NCBI RefSeq assembly: GCF_014770435.1
Contig: NZ_CP061739.1
Location: 806,001-870,000 of the forward strand
DNA: 64,000 nucleotides
Reading direction: 5' to 3'
Source of the DNA: Psychrobacter sp. 28M-43
GTDB lineage: Bacteria > Pseudomonadota > Gammaproteobacteria > Pseudomonadales > Moraxellaceae
A program made the position numbers and the translations under genes. Under the pieces are notes generated by a model. It did not search any database, was not told where the DNA came from, and worked only from the letters and a program-made list of their open reading frames with translations. This document shows positions 9,468-19,708 of this stretch, in pieces (the stretch's first letter is position 1; each line of letters starts with the position of its first letter).

Positions 9468-9986
9468 ATGGCTAAAAAAAACGTAGGTGTCCATGAGCGA
9501 CTACAAGGTATTGGTAGAGAGTTTGTCGATGTCTGTCATTATGTTATTTTATTTCTAATCAGTGTAGTGGTAGTCTGGACCGCAGGTAAAGAGTTTATTT
9601 ATATTGTCCAAAAGGGTTCAGCGGATCTAAAAGACATATTGATGTTATTTATTTACCTTGAGCTACTGGCTATGATAGGTATCTACTTTAAAACCCACCG
9701 ACTGCCAGTACAGTTTTTGATATTTATTGCCATAACGGCCTTGTCACGACATTTGGTGGTTGATGTGCAGGCTGTTTCAGACTATTTCCATTTATGGCTA
9801 CTAGCGACAATTTCCGTGGCCATCATGCTACTAAGCGGCTCTATTGTAATCTTGACTTGGACGGCCAAAACATTTGGTCGCCCAGAAGACAATCTTGATA
9901 GACAATATGCAAATTTAACAGTCAAAGCTATGCTGCCTGATAATGCACAAGCGCCTGATAGTCATACCAAGCATCGCCGTGAATAA
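9468..9986 (+). CDS. PsiE family membrane protein
   Basis: A 172-residue protein with four hydrophobic segments (about residues 20-40, 55-72, 80-95 and 108-130). The pattern of HYVILFLISVVVVWTAGKEF, LELLAMIGIYFKTHRLPVQ and ALSRHLVVD matches the phosphate-starvation-inducible PsiE family, whose biochemical role is not known. The C-terminal 40 residues are hydrophilic and look cytoplasmic. It stands alone between folD and a terminator shared with the oppositely oriented corA-like gene. No Pho box was recognised upstream. Confidence 0.8.
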   Translation: MAKKNVGVHERLQGIGREFVDVCHYVILFLISVVVVWTAGKEFIYIVQKGSADLKDILMLFIYLELLAMIGIYFKTHRLPVQFLIFIAITALSRHLVVDVQAVSDYFHLWLLATISVAIMLLSGSIVILTWTAKTFGRPEDNLDRQYANLTVKAMLPDNAQAPDSHTKHRRE

Positions 9987-10022
9987 TTAGATAGCAATAT
10001 AAAAAGATAGCAACATAAAAAA

Positions 10023-10049
10023 AGAGCGACCAGTGGTTGCTCTTTTTTT
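10023..10049. terminator. Bidirectional rho-independent terminator
   Basis: An AGAGCGACC / GGTTGCTCT hairpin with one G-T pair and a three-base loop is followed by seven Ts and preceded by As. It sits between the convergent PsiE-like and CorA-like genes, so it can serve both. Confidence 0.85.
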
Positions 10050-10066
10050 ATACCTAGTGTTTGGTG

Positions 10067-11281
10067 TTATAACCATTTCAATCTTTTGAAGTTGTAGTAC
10101 AGATAGCTACATAAGGCGATGATAATGGCCATAATAACAAGGTAAGAGTATTTCCAATGCAGCTCAGGCATAAAGTCAAAGTTCATGCCATAAATGCCAG
10201 CGATAGCTGTCGGCACTGCCAGAATACCTGCCCATGCCGCGAGCTTACGCACCACTTCATTCTGACCCATATTGACCATCGCCATATAGGTGTTCATCAC
10301 CACACTCAGCATTTCATTGAGACCATTAATAGCATCTAGTGAGTGCAACAGGTGATCGTTAACATCGCGAAAATACGGCTTAGCGGCTTGAGAAAACCCA
10401 GAGACAATCTCACTTTTTTTATGATTGATAAAAAAGCTACAGATGTCTTGCACAGGTAAGATGATAGCGCGCATATGTACCAGTTGCGATTTAAGCTCGT
10501 AGAGGTTTTTTAGCGTGCCTTTATCAAACTCAGAAGTGAATACATAGCGCTCCTGCTCGCGCAAGTAACGGCCCAATCGATCGGTAATCGGCATATAGTT
10601 ATCAACGATAAAATCAAGGATAGCGTGCAGTACAAAGATAGGACCCATACGTAACTTTTCAGGACGGCGATGGCAATGCTCACGTACTGGCGCATAGGAG
10701 TTTGACGGACCATTACGAATCGTAATGAGGTAGTTTTTACCCATAAATATCGCAGTAGTACCATAACGAATGACATTATCTTCTAGCTTGGCCGTACGTA
10801 GCACTACAAAGACCATGTCATTATCGTAGTTTTCGACCTTGGCACGTTGATGATCAGCAAAGGCATCTTCAATCGCTAGCTCATGCAGGTCAAAGGCTTC
10901 CTTTACTTTGACCATGGTTTCTAAGCTTGGATCATATAGCCCAAGCCAAATAAATTGACCGTTGTTCCCTAGCGTACGACTCACATCATTGAGTGCCACT
11001 CTATTAAGGTTCTCACCTGTTTTACGTGAGTAAGCGTAGCAATTGACCACTTCGCCTGCACTTGATGAATCAATATCTTCATAGCGTTCAGAGTCAGGAT
11101 CGTAGACCGTCATAGTCTCGATAGTGTCTTCAGTAGTGGCGTCCACATCACCATAAATATAGCTATCATCATCGTCCAAATAGAGATGCTTGTCATTCAT
11201 ATTGGCGTAGATATGATTCATATTGGAATCAGGCGCAATATGAGCCGTTTTTTTAATCAATTGATTATTATCATTTTCCAT
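10067..11281 (-). CDS. CorA family divalent metal transporter
   Basis: A 404-residue member of the CorA/MIT family of inner-membrane Mg2+/Co2+/Ni2+ channels. The large N-terminal cytoplasmic part begins with an acidic segment rich in Asp and Tyr, which is longer than in E. coli CorA. Two C-terminal membrane helices flank the signature YGMNFDFMPE (GMN selectivity motif), and the protein ends with a basic tail. I prefer the ATG at 11281 because AGGA precedes it by six bases; an ATG 15 bases further up is possible. Transport of Mg2+ is inferred from the family; Zn2+ efflux relatives (ZntB) also carry GMN. Confidence 0.9.
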   Translation of the reverse strand: MENDNNQLIKKTAHIAPDSNMNHIYANMNDKHLYLDDDDSYIYGDVDATTEDTIETMTVYDPDSERYEDIDSSSAGEVVNCYAYSRKTGENLNRVALNDVSRTLGNNGQFIWLGLYDPSLETMVKVKEAFDLHELAIEDAFADHQRAKVENYDNDMVFVVLRTAKLEDNVIRYGTTAIFMGKNYLITIRNGPSNSYAPVREHCHRRPEKLRMGPIFVLHAILDFIVDNYMPITDRLGRYLREQERYVFTSEFDKGTLKNLYELKSQLVHMRAIILPVQDICSFFINHKKSEIVSGFSQAAKPYFRDVNDHLLHSLDAINGLNEMLSVVMNTYMAMVNMGQNEVVRKLAAWAGILAVPTAIAGIYGMNFDFMPELHWKYSYLVIMAIIIALCSYLYYNFKRLKWL

Positions 11282-11366
11282 ATACTTTCCTGTCATATAA
11301 TAAAAAACTTCAATAATCCAAATATGCTGTGAACGCTGCTACGGTTTTATCGTGTGCCAATGTTAT

Positions 11367-11756
11367 CTATAGGGCATAGCTTTTTAGCGTATCGATATCT
11401 ACCAATGCCAATAGGCTCTCGTGACACGCTTCTAGTTTGATTTGCGGTGCAATATCGAAGTCCAATGCTTCAACCCAACGTAGCGCACAGATGCACCAAT
11501 AGTCACCAGGTTTGAGACCAGGAAAATTGTATTCAGGTAGTGGGGTAATCAGGTCGTTACCGCGACTGGCAGAGAAGTTTAAAAACTCGCTGGTCATCTT
11601 GGCGCAGACGGTATGTTGACCGACATCATGGTTGCCAGTATGGCAAAAACCATTGCGATAATAGCCAGTGATGGGATCGAAACAACAGCTGGCAAGTGCG
11701 GTGCCTAAGACATTGGTTTGGTTGATCGCAGGGTTTGGGTGGTAATCAGATGACAT
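11367..11756 (-). CDS. DUF2237 family protein
   Basis: A 129-residue soluble protein. The segments NVLGTALASCCFDPITGYYR near residue 15, DVGQHTVCAKMTSEFL near residue 45, and PGDYWCICALRWVEAL near residue 85 are the conserved core of DUF2237, a family of unknown function in proteobacteria and cyanobacteria. Several conserved Cys and His residues suggest metal binding or redox chemistry, but this is inference. GGAAG lies four bases before the ATG. It is 85 bases upstream of the corA-like gene on the same strand and may be cotranscribed with it. Confidence 0.85.
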   Translation of the reverse strand: MSSDYHPNPAINQTNVLGTALASCCFDPITGYYRNGFCHTGNHDVGQHTVCAKMTSEFLNFSASRGNDLITPLPEYNFPGLKPGDYWCICALRWVEALDFDIAPQIKLEACHESLLALVDIDTLKSYAL

Positions 11757-12244
11757 AAGGCTTCCGAGATAAAAATATGTGTTAGTGTATCATGAGTCTG
11801 TGTTGATGACGCTGCGATAATCGCGCTCATTATCTTATGGTTAACAAAAAATAAACCTCTCGGCTATTCGCCCAATATTGAGCCAAATATATCAATGATG
11901 ACTGTTACATCTGCTAAGCTAATAAGCAGCAATTGAACTGTAATTAGATAGTGATTGTGGCTAATTGTCACTAGGCGAACCTTGAGTGCTATGCTAAACT
12001 AAAGCATAAAGTGCCTTGATTATTTGTCGCAATTTTTTAGCGCATAAAGATACTCGTCTTATCATTCTAAATTATACTTATTATTCACCCTTTTGCGGTT
12101 ACCTGGTTTGTTTATAAATAATTGGGTCAATGATGTTGCGCGTTAAAAATAAATACACACAGCGTCAATACCCGGCAAATCACCCTTTAAGTACCGCATC
12201 AGTACCGCGTTTTTGGTAAGCGATACGCCAAACAAGGATTTATT
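11757..12244. other. Long intergenic region between divergent DUF2237 gene and hisZ
   Basis: This 488-base AT-rich stretch must hold the promoters for the minus-strand DUF2237 gene and for hisZ. A 6-bp inverted repeat (TATGCT/AGCATA, 11990-12008) is present, but I see no strong -35/-10 pair, no RNA gene and no ORF with a credible start. Confidence 0.5.
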
Positions 12245-13543
12245 GTGTCTGTTAGTTCTGATTCTGCAAAACCTGCCCAGCCAAATTCTACCAATGAAAC
12301 AGTGTCTCAGCCTGCCGAAAACAGTGCTGCACCCAATCGTATGCCATATTTGAGTAACTTTGGCAGTGATGTTGCCAATAGTTGGCTATTGCCTGATGGG
12401 GTGGTTGATGTACTGTTTGAAGATGCGCATAAGCAAGAAGTGCTTAGACATCAGTTAATCGAGCAGCTTATTACTCATGGTTATCAGCTGGTTTGTCCGC
12501 CGATGATCGAGTTTACTGAGTCTTTGCTAAGTGATGCGTCAGAAGATCTGAAACGTCAAACCTTTAAGATTATCGATCAGTTGACTGGTCGCCTAATGGG
12601 CGTGCGCGCTGACATCACCCCGCAGATTTTGCGTATAGATGCGCATCATGGCGGTACAGGTATTGCGCGTTATTGCTATGTGGGCGATGTGATTCATACC
12701 TTGCCATCAGGTCTGTTTGGCTCACGTACGCCGCTACAGTTGGGTGCTGAGATATTTGGCTGTGCGTCATTAGCGGCAGATATTGAGCTGATAGATGTGC
12801 TGTTTACGATGGTAAATAAACTCAATATGAGTGCAGCGCTTCATATCGATTTGGGTCATGTAGCGATATTCAAACGTTTGGCTGAATTGGCTGAATTGTC
12901 AGACAGTGATACTGAGCAATTGATGTACTTATATGCCAACAAAAACCTACCAGAGCTTAAGCGTGTTTGCCGCGCTTTGCCAATGGGTGATGATTTTTAT
13001 GTATTGGCACGCTTTGGTCACGATATCGCAAACCTATTAGCCAAATTATCAGATGCGGCGCAGCAAGACAGCCAAATCGCAACGGCAATCGATGAGCTAC
13101 AGCGTCTGAAAAACTATCTACAAGACCAATGGCAGTGCCCAGTCAGTGTTGATGTGACTGAGCTATCAGGTTATCACTATCACACTGGCATCGTCTTCAA
13201 TGGTTATATCAATAGCGAAACGCAGCCACTAGTACGTGGTGGTCGTTTTGATGGTATGCAAAGCCAGACGCAAGCGTTACGCGCGGCCACGGGCTTTAGT
13301 ATGGATGTTAGCCGATTGCTGGCTCATACACAGTTAGATGCGCCAACCGTTGTCTTGGTTGATTTTGCCGCTTTGTCTAATGCAAGTACAGATGAGATGC
13401 AGACGCTACTGCAACAAGTAGAGAGTCTACGTCAGCAAGGCTATCGCGTCACTATGCCGTTAGATGCACAGGACAGTCCAGATGATGTTACGCATCGTTT
13501 GAGTATGTCTGATGACAGTCAATGGCAGCTACAAACTGTTTAG
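12245..13543 (+). CDS. hisZ: ATP phosphoribosyltransferase regulatory subunit HisZ
   Basis: A 432-residue histidyl-tRNA synthetase paralogue that pairs with the short form of HisG to make the first enzyme of histidine synthesis. It shows the typical WLLPDGVVDVLFEDA near residue 47, MGVRADITPQILRIDA near residue 117, ELSGYHYHTGIVFNGY near residue 308 and LVRGGRFDGM. It starts with GTG; AAGGA lies six bases upstream, while the next in-frame ATG (33 codons later) has no such site. The 40 N-terminal residues are low-complexity (Ser, Asn, Gln). hisZ beside purA is a usual gammaproteobacterial order. Confidence 0.93.
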   Translation: MSVSSDSAKPAQPNSTNETVSQPAENSAAPNRMPYLSNFGSDVANSWLLPDGVVDVLFEDAHKQEVLRHQLIEQLITHGYQLVCPPMIEFTESLLSDASEDLKRQTFKIIDQLTGRLMGVRADITPQILRIDAHHGGTGIARYCYVGDVIHTLPSGLFGSRTPLQLGAEIFGCASLAADIELIDVLFTMVNKLNMSAALHIDLGHVAIFKRLAELAELSDSDTEQLMYLYANKNLPELKRVCRALPMGDDFYVLARFGHDIANLLAKLSDAAQQDSQIATAIDELQRLKNYLQDQWQCPVSVDVTELSGYHYHTGIVFNGYINSETQPLVRGGRFDGMQSQTQALRAATGFSMDVSRLLAHTQLDAPTVVLVDFAALSNASTDEMQTLLQQVESLRQQGYRVTMPLDAQDSPDDVTHRLSMSDDSQWQLQTV

Positions 13544-13568
13544 CTGTCTGATAGTAGGCGATTGAATG

Positions 13569-13613
13569 GCGCACGCAGCGCACGCAGCGCACGCAGCGCA
13601 CGCAGCGCACGTA
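13569..13613 (+). repeat. 9-bp tandem repeat, five copies
   Basis: The unit GCGCACGCA occurs five times head to tail directly after hisZ; the fifth copy has one change (GCGCACGTA). The block is much richer in G+C than the AT-rich DNA that follows. It is a likely variable-number tandem repeat. Confidence 0.95.
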
Positions 13614-13769
13614 GCCAAAATTATTCAGTACAGATTACGAGAACGTAAAATTATTTGTTAGATATCTCAGTGTTTCTATTTCATAAATCACTGAGATAAA
13701 AAGATATAGCTAAGAAAATCATTTTAATTTTTCAGCTTTTATTGCACACACCTCAATACATAAAGGTAA

Positions 13770-15068
<1,299 letters not shown>

Positions 15069-15108
15069 TTTTTACTATAAACTTGATTAAATAGTTTTTA
15101 GTATTAAT

Positions 15109-15139
15109 AAAAACCCCAATGCTAAGCGTTGGGGTTTTT
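15109..15139 (+). terminator. Rho-independent terminator of purA
   Basis: The arms AAAAACCCCAA and TTGGGGTTTTT form an 11-bp stem extended by inner pairs, with the right arm giving the T-run. It lies 40 bases after the purA stop. Confidence 0.92.
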
Positions 15140-15398
15140 GCTTTTGTTAGAACTTATAGCATTATCAACGACTAATGCACAATAAATTTACTTTTATGCA
15201 AGGTATGGTCATAAATTAACCCTATCATTTATGGCCTTAATCATTATAATAGGCAGCAATCCGATGTTGGCGCTTATGGTTATACACTGATATACCATGA
15301 GTTGTGTAAAACAGTCCAAGTCAACATTGTGGCTAAAGCTAAAACAACGCATTAATTTTTCATATTTTATTGAATTTATCATTTATTAGGAGCTTCTC

Positions 15399-15830
15399 AT
15401 GGCTAACGAACGTACTTTATCTATCATTAAACCTGACGCAGTTGCTGGCAACCACATCGGCGCTATCTATAGCCGTTTCGAACAAGCTGGTCTAAAAATC
15501 GTTGCAGCTAAAATGCTACAACTTGATGATGAAAAAGCAGGCGGTTTTTATGCTGAGCACGCTGAGCGTCCATTTTACAACGACCTAAAGTCTTTCATGA
15601 TGTCAGGTCCAGTATTGGTATCAGTACTAGAAGGCGAAAACGCTATCGCTCAGCATCGTGAAATCATGGGTGCAACTAACCCAAAAGAAGCTGCTGAAGG
15701 CACTATCCGTGCTGATTTCGCTAGCAGCATCGACGAAAACGCAGTACATGGTTCAGATTCAGCTGAGTCAGCAGCACGTGAAATCAGCTACTTCTTCAGC
15801 GATGATGAAGTTTGTGCACGTACACGCTAA
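15399..15830 (+). CDS. ndk: Nucleoside diphosphate kinase
   Basis: A 143-residue cytoplasmic enzyme that balances NTP and dNTP pools by phosphate transfer from ATP through a phospho-histidine. The N-terminal [12 protein letters not shown] and the catalytic [16 protein letters not shown] (His near residue 117) are the family signature, and the length is standard. AGGAGCTTCTC immediately before the ATG is a strong ribosome site. It appears to be a single-gene unit, with about 330 bases separating it from purA. Confidence 0.98.
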   Translation: MANERTLSIIKPDAVAGNHIGAIYSRFEQAGLKIVAAKMLQLDDEKAGGFYAEHAERPFYNDLKSFMMSGPVLVSVLEGENAIAQHREIMGATNPKEAAEGTIRADFASSIDENAVHGSDSAESAAREISYFFSDDEVCARTR

Positions 15831-15876
15831 TATAGTAAACCAGCTATAAGCTTTTACGGCGTTCGATTTGTTTGAG

Positions 15877-15901
15877 GTAACTGCTATAATAAGACAGTTA
15901 C
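15877..15901. promoter_or_regulatory. Inverted repeat with a TATAAT hexamer in its centre
   Basis: Arms GTAACTG and CAGTTAC (7 bp, perfect) flank an 11-base centre containing TATAAT at 15885-15890. No good -35 hexamer stands at the right distance. It may be an operator over a weak promoter, or chance. Confidence 0.3.
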
Positions 15902-15993
15902 GATTTAGACTGATCTTACCTGTATGAGTTTTATACTTGATTGACTATAGACGAATTATTTACAACATTGATTGTTTATAATTGGTTTGCGAG

Positions 15994-16025
15994 ACGGCTT
16001 ATATCTTATGGGTATAGGCCGTTTT
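15994..16025 (+). terminator. Probable rho-independent terminator after ndk
   Basis: The arms ACGGCTTATA and TATAGGCCGT form a 10-bp stem with one G-T pair and a nine-base loop, followed by four Ts. It is 164 bases past the ndk stop and is built like the hairpin after rlmN. Confidence 0.6.
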
Positions 16026-16343
16026 AGCTATTATAATAATCCTATAATCAAAGAATTACTAAACTGCTAGGGCGTCACCCTCATCAGATGTACTACTTGT
16101 ACAATCTGCAGTTGGCTGCCTTGTATCCGCTTTAGAGTTCTGTAGTTATATTATTCATTGAAATTCTTAGTGACTTGCCTCATTATTGATTTTACTTAGC
16201 GTTATCAATCCCTTATCAGCATGTTTTTGTCAATTTAGAAAACTGCGCTCATAGCGGATTGCTCATGCACCCATGTATGTATGGCAAAGCCCATATAAAT
16301 AATTGCACCGCTTATCTAAGCTTCTGCAAAAAGGTTACCTATT

Positions 16344-17573
16344 ATGTCAACTGTTCAAGCACCTACTCAGCACGTACCTGCTAAGATTACTGATAGCATC
16401 AAGCTAGTAGATGAGGTACATGCCAAAACCAATCTATTGGGTATGACGCAAGCGCAATTGGCTGACTACTTCAAAAGTATCGGCGAAAAACCATTCCGCT
16501 CAACTCAAGTGATTAAGTGGATTTATCAGCATGGCGTGACAGATTTTGAGCAAATGACCAATTTGAGTAAGTCATTACGAGACAAATTGTCGCTTAATGC
16601 TTGTGTGGTACCGCCTAAAGTAATTCATCGTCAATACAGTGATGATGGTACACGTAAGTGGGTATTTGAAGTCACTGGCGGCTCGTTGGTTGAGACGGTG
16701 CTTATCCCTGCAGATGATAGCAAGTTAAATGGCCGTAAGACATTATGCGTGTCTTCGCAAGTAGGCTGTGCACTAGACTGTAGCTTCTGTAGTACAGGTA
16801 AGCAAGGGTTCGAGCGTGACTTGAGTGCGGCTGAGATTATCGGTCAGTTATGGGTCGCTAATGCGTCATATATGACAGATGAAAATGAAAGTTTAGAAAA
16901 CGTCGACCATAGCCTATGGGAAAATAACGTCACCAACGTAGTGATGATGGGCATGGGTGAGCCGCTATTGAACTACAAGCCTGTAGTAGGCTCAATGGAG
17001 CTGATGCTAAGCGATCATGCTTATGGATTATCAAAGCGCCGCGTCACGTTATCAACTTCTGGTGTCGTCCCGAAAATGTATCAGCTAGCACAAGACATCG
17101 ATGTGGCATTGGCCATTTCACTGCATGCGCCAAATGATGAGCTGCGTAATGAGTTGGTACCAATTAACAAAAAATATCCGTTAGAAGAGCTGATTGCAGC
17201 GGCAAAAAACTATGTCTATGATGTCAATCCACGTCATAAGAAGCACGTTACGATTGAGTATGTGATGCTTGATGGGGTCAATGATAGCAATGAGCATGCC
17301 CATCAGTTGGTTGCGTTATTAGAAGGGTTACCAAGTAAAATTAACCTTATTCCGTTCAACCCATTCCCGCATGCACCCTATGACAAATCAAGCAACAACC
17401 GTATTCATGCGTTTAGCAATATACTGAGCGAAGCAGGTTTTGTTTGTACCATTCGTCAAACCCGTGGTGATGACATTGATGCTGCTTGTGGCCAATTGGT
17501 TGGACAAGTGGCGGATCGTACTAGACGCTCAGCCGCATGGCAGCAAAGCATTAAAGATCGTGAAAGCGTTTAG
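16344..17573 (+). CDS. rlmN: Dual-specificity 23S rRNA/tRNA adenine-C2 methyltransferase RlmN
   Basis: A 409-residue radical SAM enzyme that methylates C2 of A2503 in 23S rRNA and A37 of some tRNAs, aiding decoding accuracy. The cluster motif [15 protein letters not shown] near residue 147 has the CxxxCxxC spacing. Other marks are [15 protein letters not shown] near residue 51, [13 protein letters not shown] near residue 200 and [15 protein letters not shown] near the C-terminus, which includes the second catalytic Cys. AAGG precedes the ATG. It opens the conserved rlmN-pilF-rodZ-ispG-hisS block. Confidence 0.97.
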   Translation: MSTVQAPTQHVPAKITDSIKLVDEVHAKTNLLGMTQAQLADYFKSIGEKPFRSTQVIKWIYQHGVTDFEQMTNLSKSLRDKLSLNACVVPPKVIHRQYSDDGTRKWVFEVTGGSLVETVLIPADDSKLNGRKTLCVSSQVGCALDCSFCSTGKQGFERDLSAAEIIGQLWVANASYMTDENESLENVDHSLWENNVTNVVMMGMGEPLLNYKPVVGSMELMLSDHAYGLSKRRVTLSTSGVVPKMYQLAQDIDVALAISLHAPNDELRNELVPINKKYPLEELIAAAKNYVYDVNPRHKKHVTIEYVMLDGVNDSNEHAHQLVALLEGLPSKINLIPFNPFPHAPYDKSSNNRIHAFSNILSEAGFVCTIRQTRGDDIDAACGQLVGQVADRTRRSAAWQQSIKDRESV

Positions 17574-17590
17574 CACGTTCTCTAGAAGAT

Positions 17591-17620
17591 AAACGCTATA
17601 TTCGACTGGTATAGCGTTTT
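17591..17620 (+). terminator. Probable rho-independent terminator after rlmN
   Basis: The arms AAACGCTATA and TATAGCGTTT pair perfectly over 10 bp around a nine-base loop and end in four Ts, 17 bases after the rlmN stop. Downstream pilF therefore probably has its own promoter. Confidence 0.75.
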
Positions 17621-17772
17621 AGCTGTCTTTTGTCTGTCGCAATGGTAAGAAAATGTAGCAATGATTGTCAAGATTGCAGAACGTGGCAATTAATAACAAC
17701 TAAATTGTACTTATAGGGGTTAAATCTATTAAACTGATGTTTCTTTGATCGAACGCATTGAATCCCAGTTTT

Positions 17773-18720
17773 ATGATGGCGGCTATGATGACTTCTAAAA
17801 ATTCTTGTCAGTTCAAATATCAAAAATCATTTTCTAAATTTTATAAGCAGTCGAGTATCAGTGCTGCCCAAACCGCTTTGCCAAAGCGTGCAGTGCTGTC
17901 AGCAGTGTTTGGCGTTCTTATATTAAGTGGCTGTCAGACCACCCCGACTAATGATTTGCTAGGTAACTCTCCTTATCAAACATCTACGCGCGCTAGCAAT
18001 GATCGAAATTTAGATCAGCAGGAAATCGCCCGTGTGCGTACCTCACTTGCCGCGCAATACATCCGAAAAAATGAGCTAGATACCGCGCAGCAGCAGCTCG
18101 AAAAAGCCTTTGCTGCCGATAGCCGTTATGCGCCAGCCTATGATATGATGGGCGTTTTGTTGCAGCAAGAAGGCAGCCGTATCAATCTAGCCAAAGCTGA
18201 TGAATATTTCAAAAAAGCAATCGCGCTAGATAAAGACTTTGTACAAGCACACAATAATTATGGCGTGTATCTGTCACAGACAAAGCGCTATCGTGAAGCA
18301 GCAGAACAGTTTGAGATTGCAGGGGCGACGCTAGGCTATGAAGGCCGTATTGGCGCGCTAGAAAACCTAGGTCGTACTTATCTACAGTTAGGTGATAATA
18401 GTGCTGCTTCAAAAGCATTTTTACGGGCACTCGATGGCAATCGTAATAGTATTATTGCTCATATCGAACTGGTAGATTTGCTACTCGACCAACAGCGTGT
18501 ACCGCAGGCACAGAGACTGTATGATGAGACGCTGATATTGGTGCAAGGGCAGGGTATTAGCCCGCGCTTGCTCTTACAAGGTATCAAGCTTGCAGCAGCA
18601 CAAAATAATATAACAACGCGCCAGCAATTGGCACAGCAGCTTTTATCCGCTTATCCGCTAAGTGATGAAGCAAAACAACTTAAGACTTGGCTTAACAATC
18701 CAGAGGCACCATGGAAATGA
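17773..18720 (+). CDS. pilF: Type IV pilus biogenesis lipoprotein PilF/PilW (TPR)
   Basis: About 315 residues. After an unusually long basic lead, a hydrophobic stretch ends in the lipobox LSGC, so the mature protein should be an outer-membrane lipoprotein. From residue 75 on it consists of tetratricopeptide repeats, for example LDTAQQQLEKAFAADSRYAP and AEQFEIAGATLGYEG. PilF (PilW) is the pilotin that brings the PilQ secretin to the outer membrane. The start is uncertain: ATGs occur at 17773, 17776, 17785 and 17788, none with a strong ribosome site. The end overlaps rodZ by ten bases, as in other gammaproteobacteria. Confidence 0.88.
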   Translation: MMAAMMTSKNSCQFKYQKSFSKFYKQSSISAAQTALPKRAVLSAVFGVLILSGCQTTPTNDLLGNSPYQTSTRASNDRNLDQQEIARVRTSLAAQYIRKNELDTAQQQLEKAFAADSRYAPAYDMMGVLLQQEGSRINLAKADEYFKKAIALDKDFVQAHNNYGVYLSQTKRYREAAEQFEIAGATLGYEGRIGALENLGRTYLQLGDNSAASKAFLRALDGNRNSIIAHIELVDLLLDQQRVPQAQRLYDETLILVQGQGISPRLLLQGIKLAAAQNNITTRQQLAQQLLSAYPLSDEAKQLKTWLNNPEAPWK

Positions 18721-19529
18721 TCACCCCATCATCTAACACTCAATCTAACGCTCAGGGATCATTTGGTGCCGTGTTGCAGCAAGCCCGTAAAAACAAGCAA
18801 GTAACTTTAGAAGCAGCGGCGGCTGAGCTGTTCATTCTAAAGCGTCATCTAGAGGCGCTAGAAAGCGAAAACTTCGCTGAGCTACCACAGGCTGCGTTTG
18901 CTCGTGGTTTTGCGATTAACTATGCTAAATATTTGGGCTTAGACTCAGCAAAAATCGCTAGTAGCTTCGATGCCGCTTATCCTAATGAGTTAAAGGCCAA
19001 ATCAGCCAGCAATATCGATACGCCACTGCGCCCAATGGGGACGTTGCAGCGTGATACTCATAACCGTATCCGCTTTAACCCGCTATTGATCATAGGTGTT
19101 ATCGGATTGATTATCTTGGCGGTTTTCCTATTTCGCATGGTAAGTAACGCTAGCAAAGAAAATACCCAAGAGCCTGTATCAGCTGTTGAAGACATGTCGG
19201 CGATAGAGCAAGCCCAAGGTGCCGCCATCAATAGTGATGCAAGTGGCGTTGGTGCTTCTGGCTCTGCATTGAATCTAGGTGATGCTGCAACGACTGCTAC
19301 CCTAAACCTTGTATTAACAAGCGATGCTGTGGTTAGTATCACGGATGCTTCTGGAAACAGTCTGATAAATGGTTCTCAGTCAGCAGGTAACTATGACTTG
19401 TCAGGTATGCCACCGTTTAATGTGCAAATTGATAATATCGATAATGTTAGCTTGATGCTCAATCAACAACCAGTCGCGTTAGATACGTATGCAACAGATA
19501 AGCAAGCCACTTTCGAATTGGCACCATAG
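18711..19529 (+). CDS. rodZ: RodZ-like cell-shape protein (HTH, membrane anchor, DUF4115)
   Basis: A 272-residue bitopic membrane protein. Residues 15-90 form a Cro-like helix-turn-helix with FGAVLQQARKNKQVTLEAAA and LPQAAFARGFAINYAKYLGL; a single membrane segment follows at about 124-143 (LLIIGVIGLIILAVFLF); the periplasmic C-terminus from about residue 195 is the beta-rich DUF4115 region. RodZ binds MreB filaments and links them to the wall elongation machinery. It overlaps pilF, which suggests coupling. An alternative start six bases downstream (ATG at 18717) is possible. Confidence 0.92.
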   Translation: MEMITPSSNTQSNAQGSFGAVLQQARKNKQVTLEAAAAELFILKRHLEALESENFAELPQAAFARGFAINYAKYLGLDSAKIASSFDAAYPNELKAKSASNIDTPLRPMGTLQRDTHNRIRFNPLLIIGVIGLIILAVFLFRMVSNASKENTQEPVSAVEDMSAIEQAQGAAINSDASGVGASGSALNLGDAATTATLNLVLTSDAVVSITDASGNSLINGSQSAGNYDLSGMPPFNVQIDNIDNVSLMLNQQPVALDTYATDKQATFELAP

Positions 19530-19549
19530 TTAATTGTATAAGCGCCAAA

Positions 19550-19633
19550 TTTGAATAAAGCACTCATATGTTTGGATGAAGCATCTATGTGTTTGAATAA
19601 AGCAAATATGTATTTGAATAAAGCGAATATGTG
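19550..19633 (+). repeat. 21-bp tandem repeat, four copies
   Basis: Four head-to-tail units of 21 bp (19550, 19571, 19592, 19613) follow the pattern TTTGAATAAAGCNNNTATGTG with a few changes per copy. The block fills much of the rodZ-ispG spacer. Because 21 is a multiple of three but stops occur in the unit, it is not coding. Confidence 0.93.
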
Positions 19634-19708
19634 TATGCTGATTTAGCTGGTTTATATTATATGTACAAAGGCCTAGGGCTTTTCTATTTTTGATTCAAGG
19701 ATTTATGT

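Larger units (their letters stand above)
15831..16343. other. Intergenic region between ndk and rlmN
   Basis: The stretch contains a small inverted repeat with a TATAAT in its loop (15877-15901) and a terminator-like hairpin (15994-16025). Beyond 16030 I see no RNA gene or convincing ORF; the rlmN promoter should lie there but is not clear. Confidence 0.5.
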
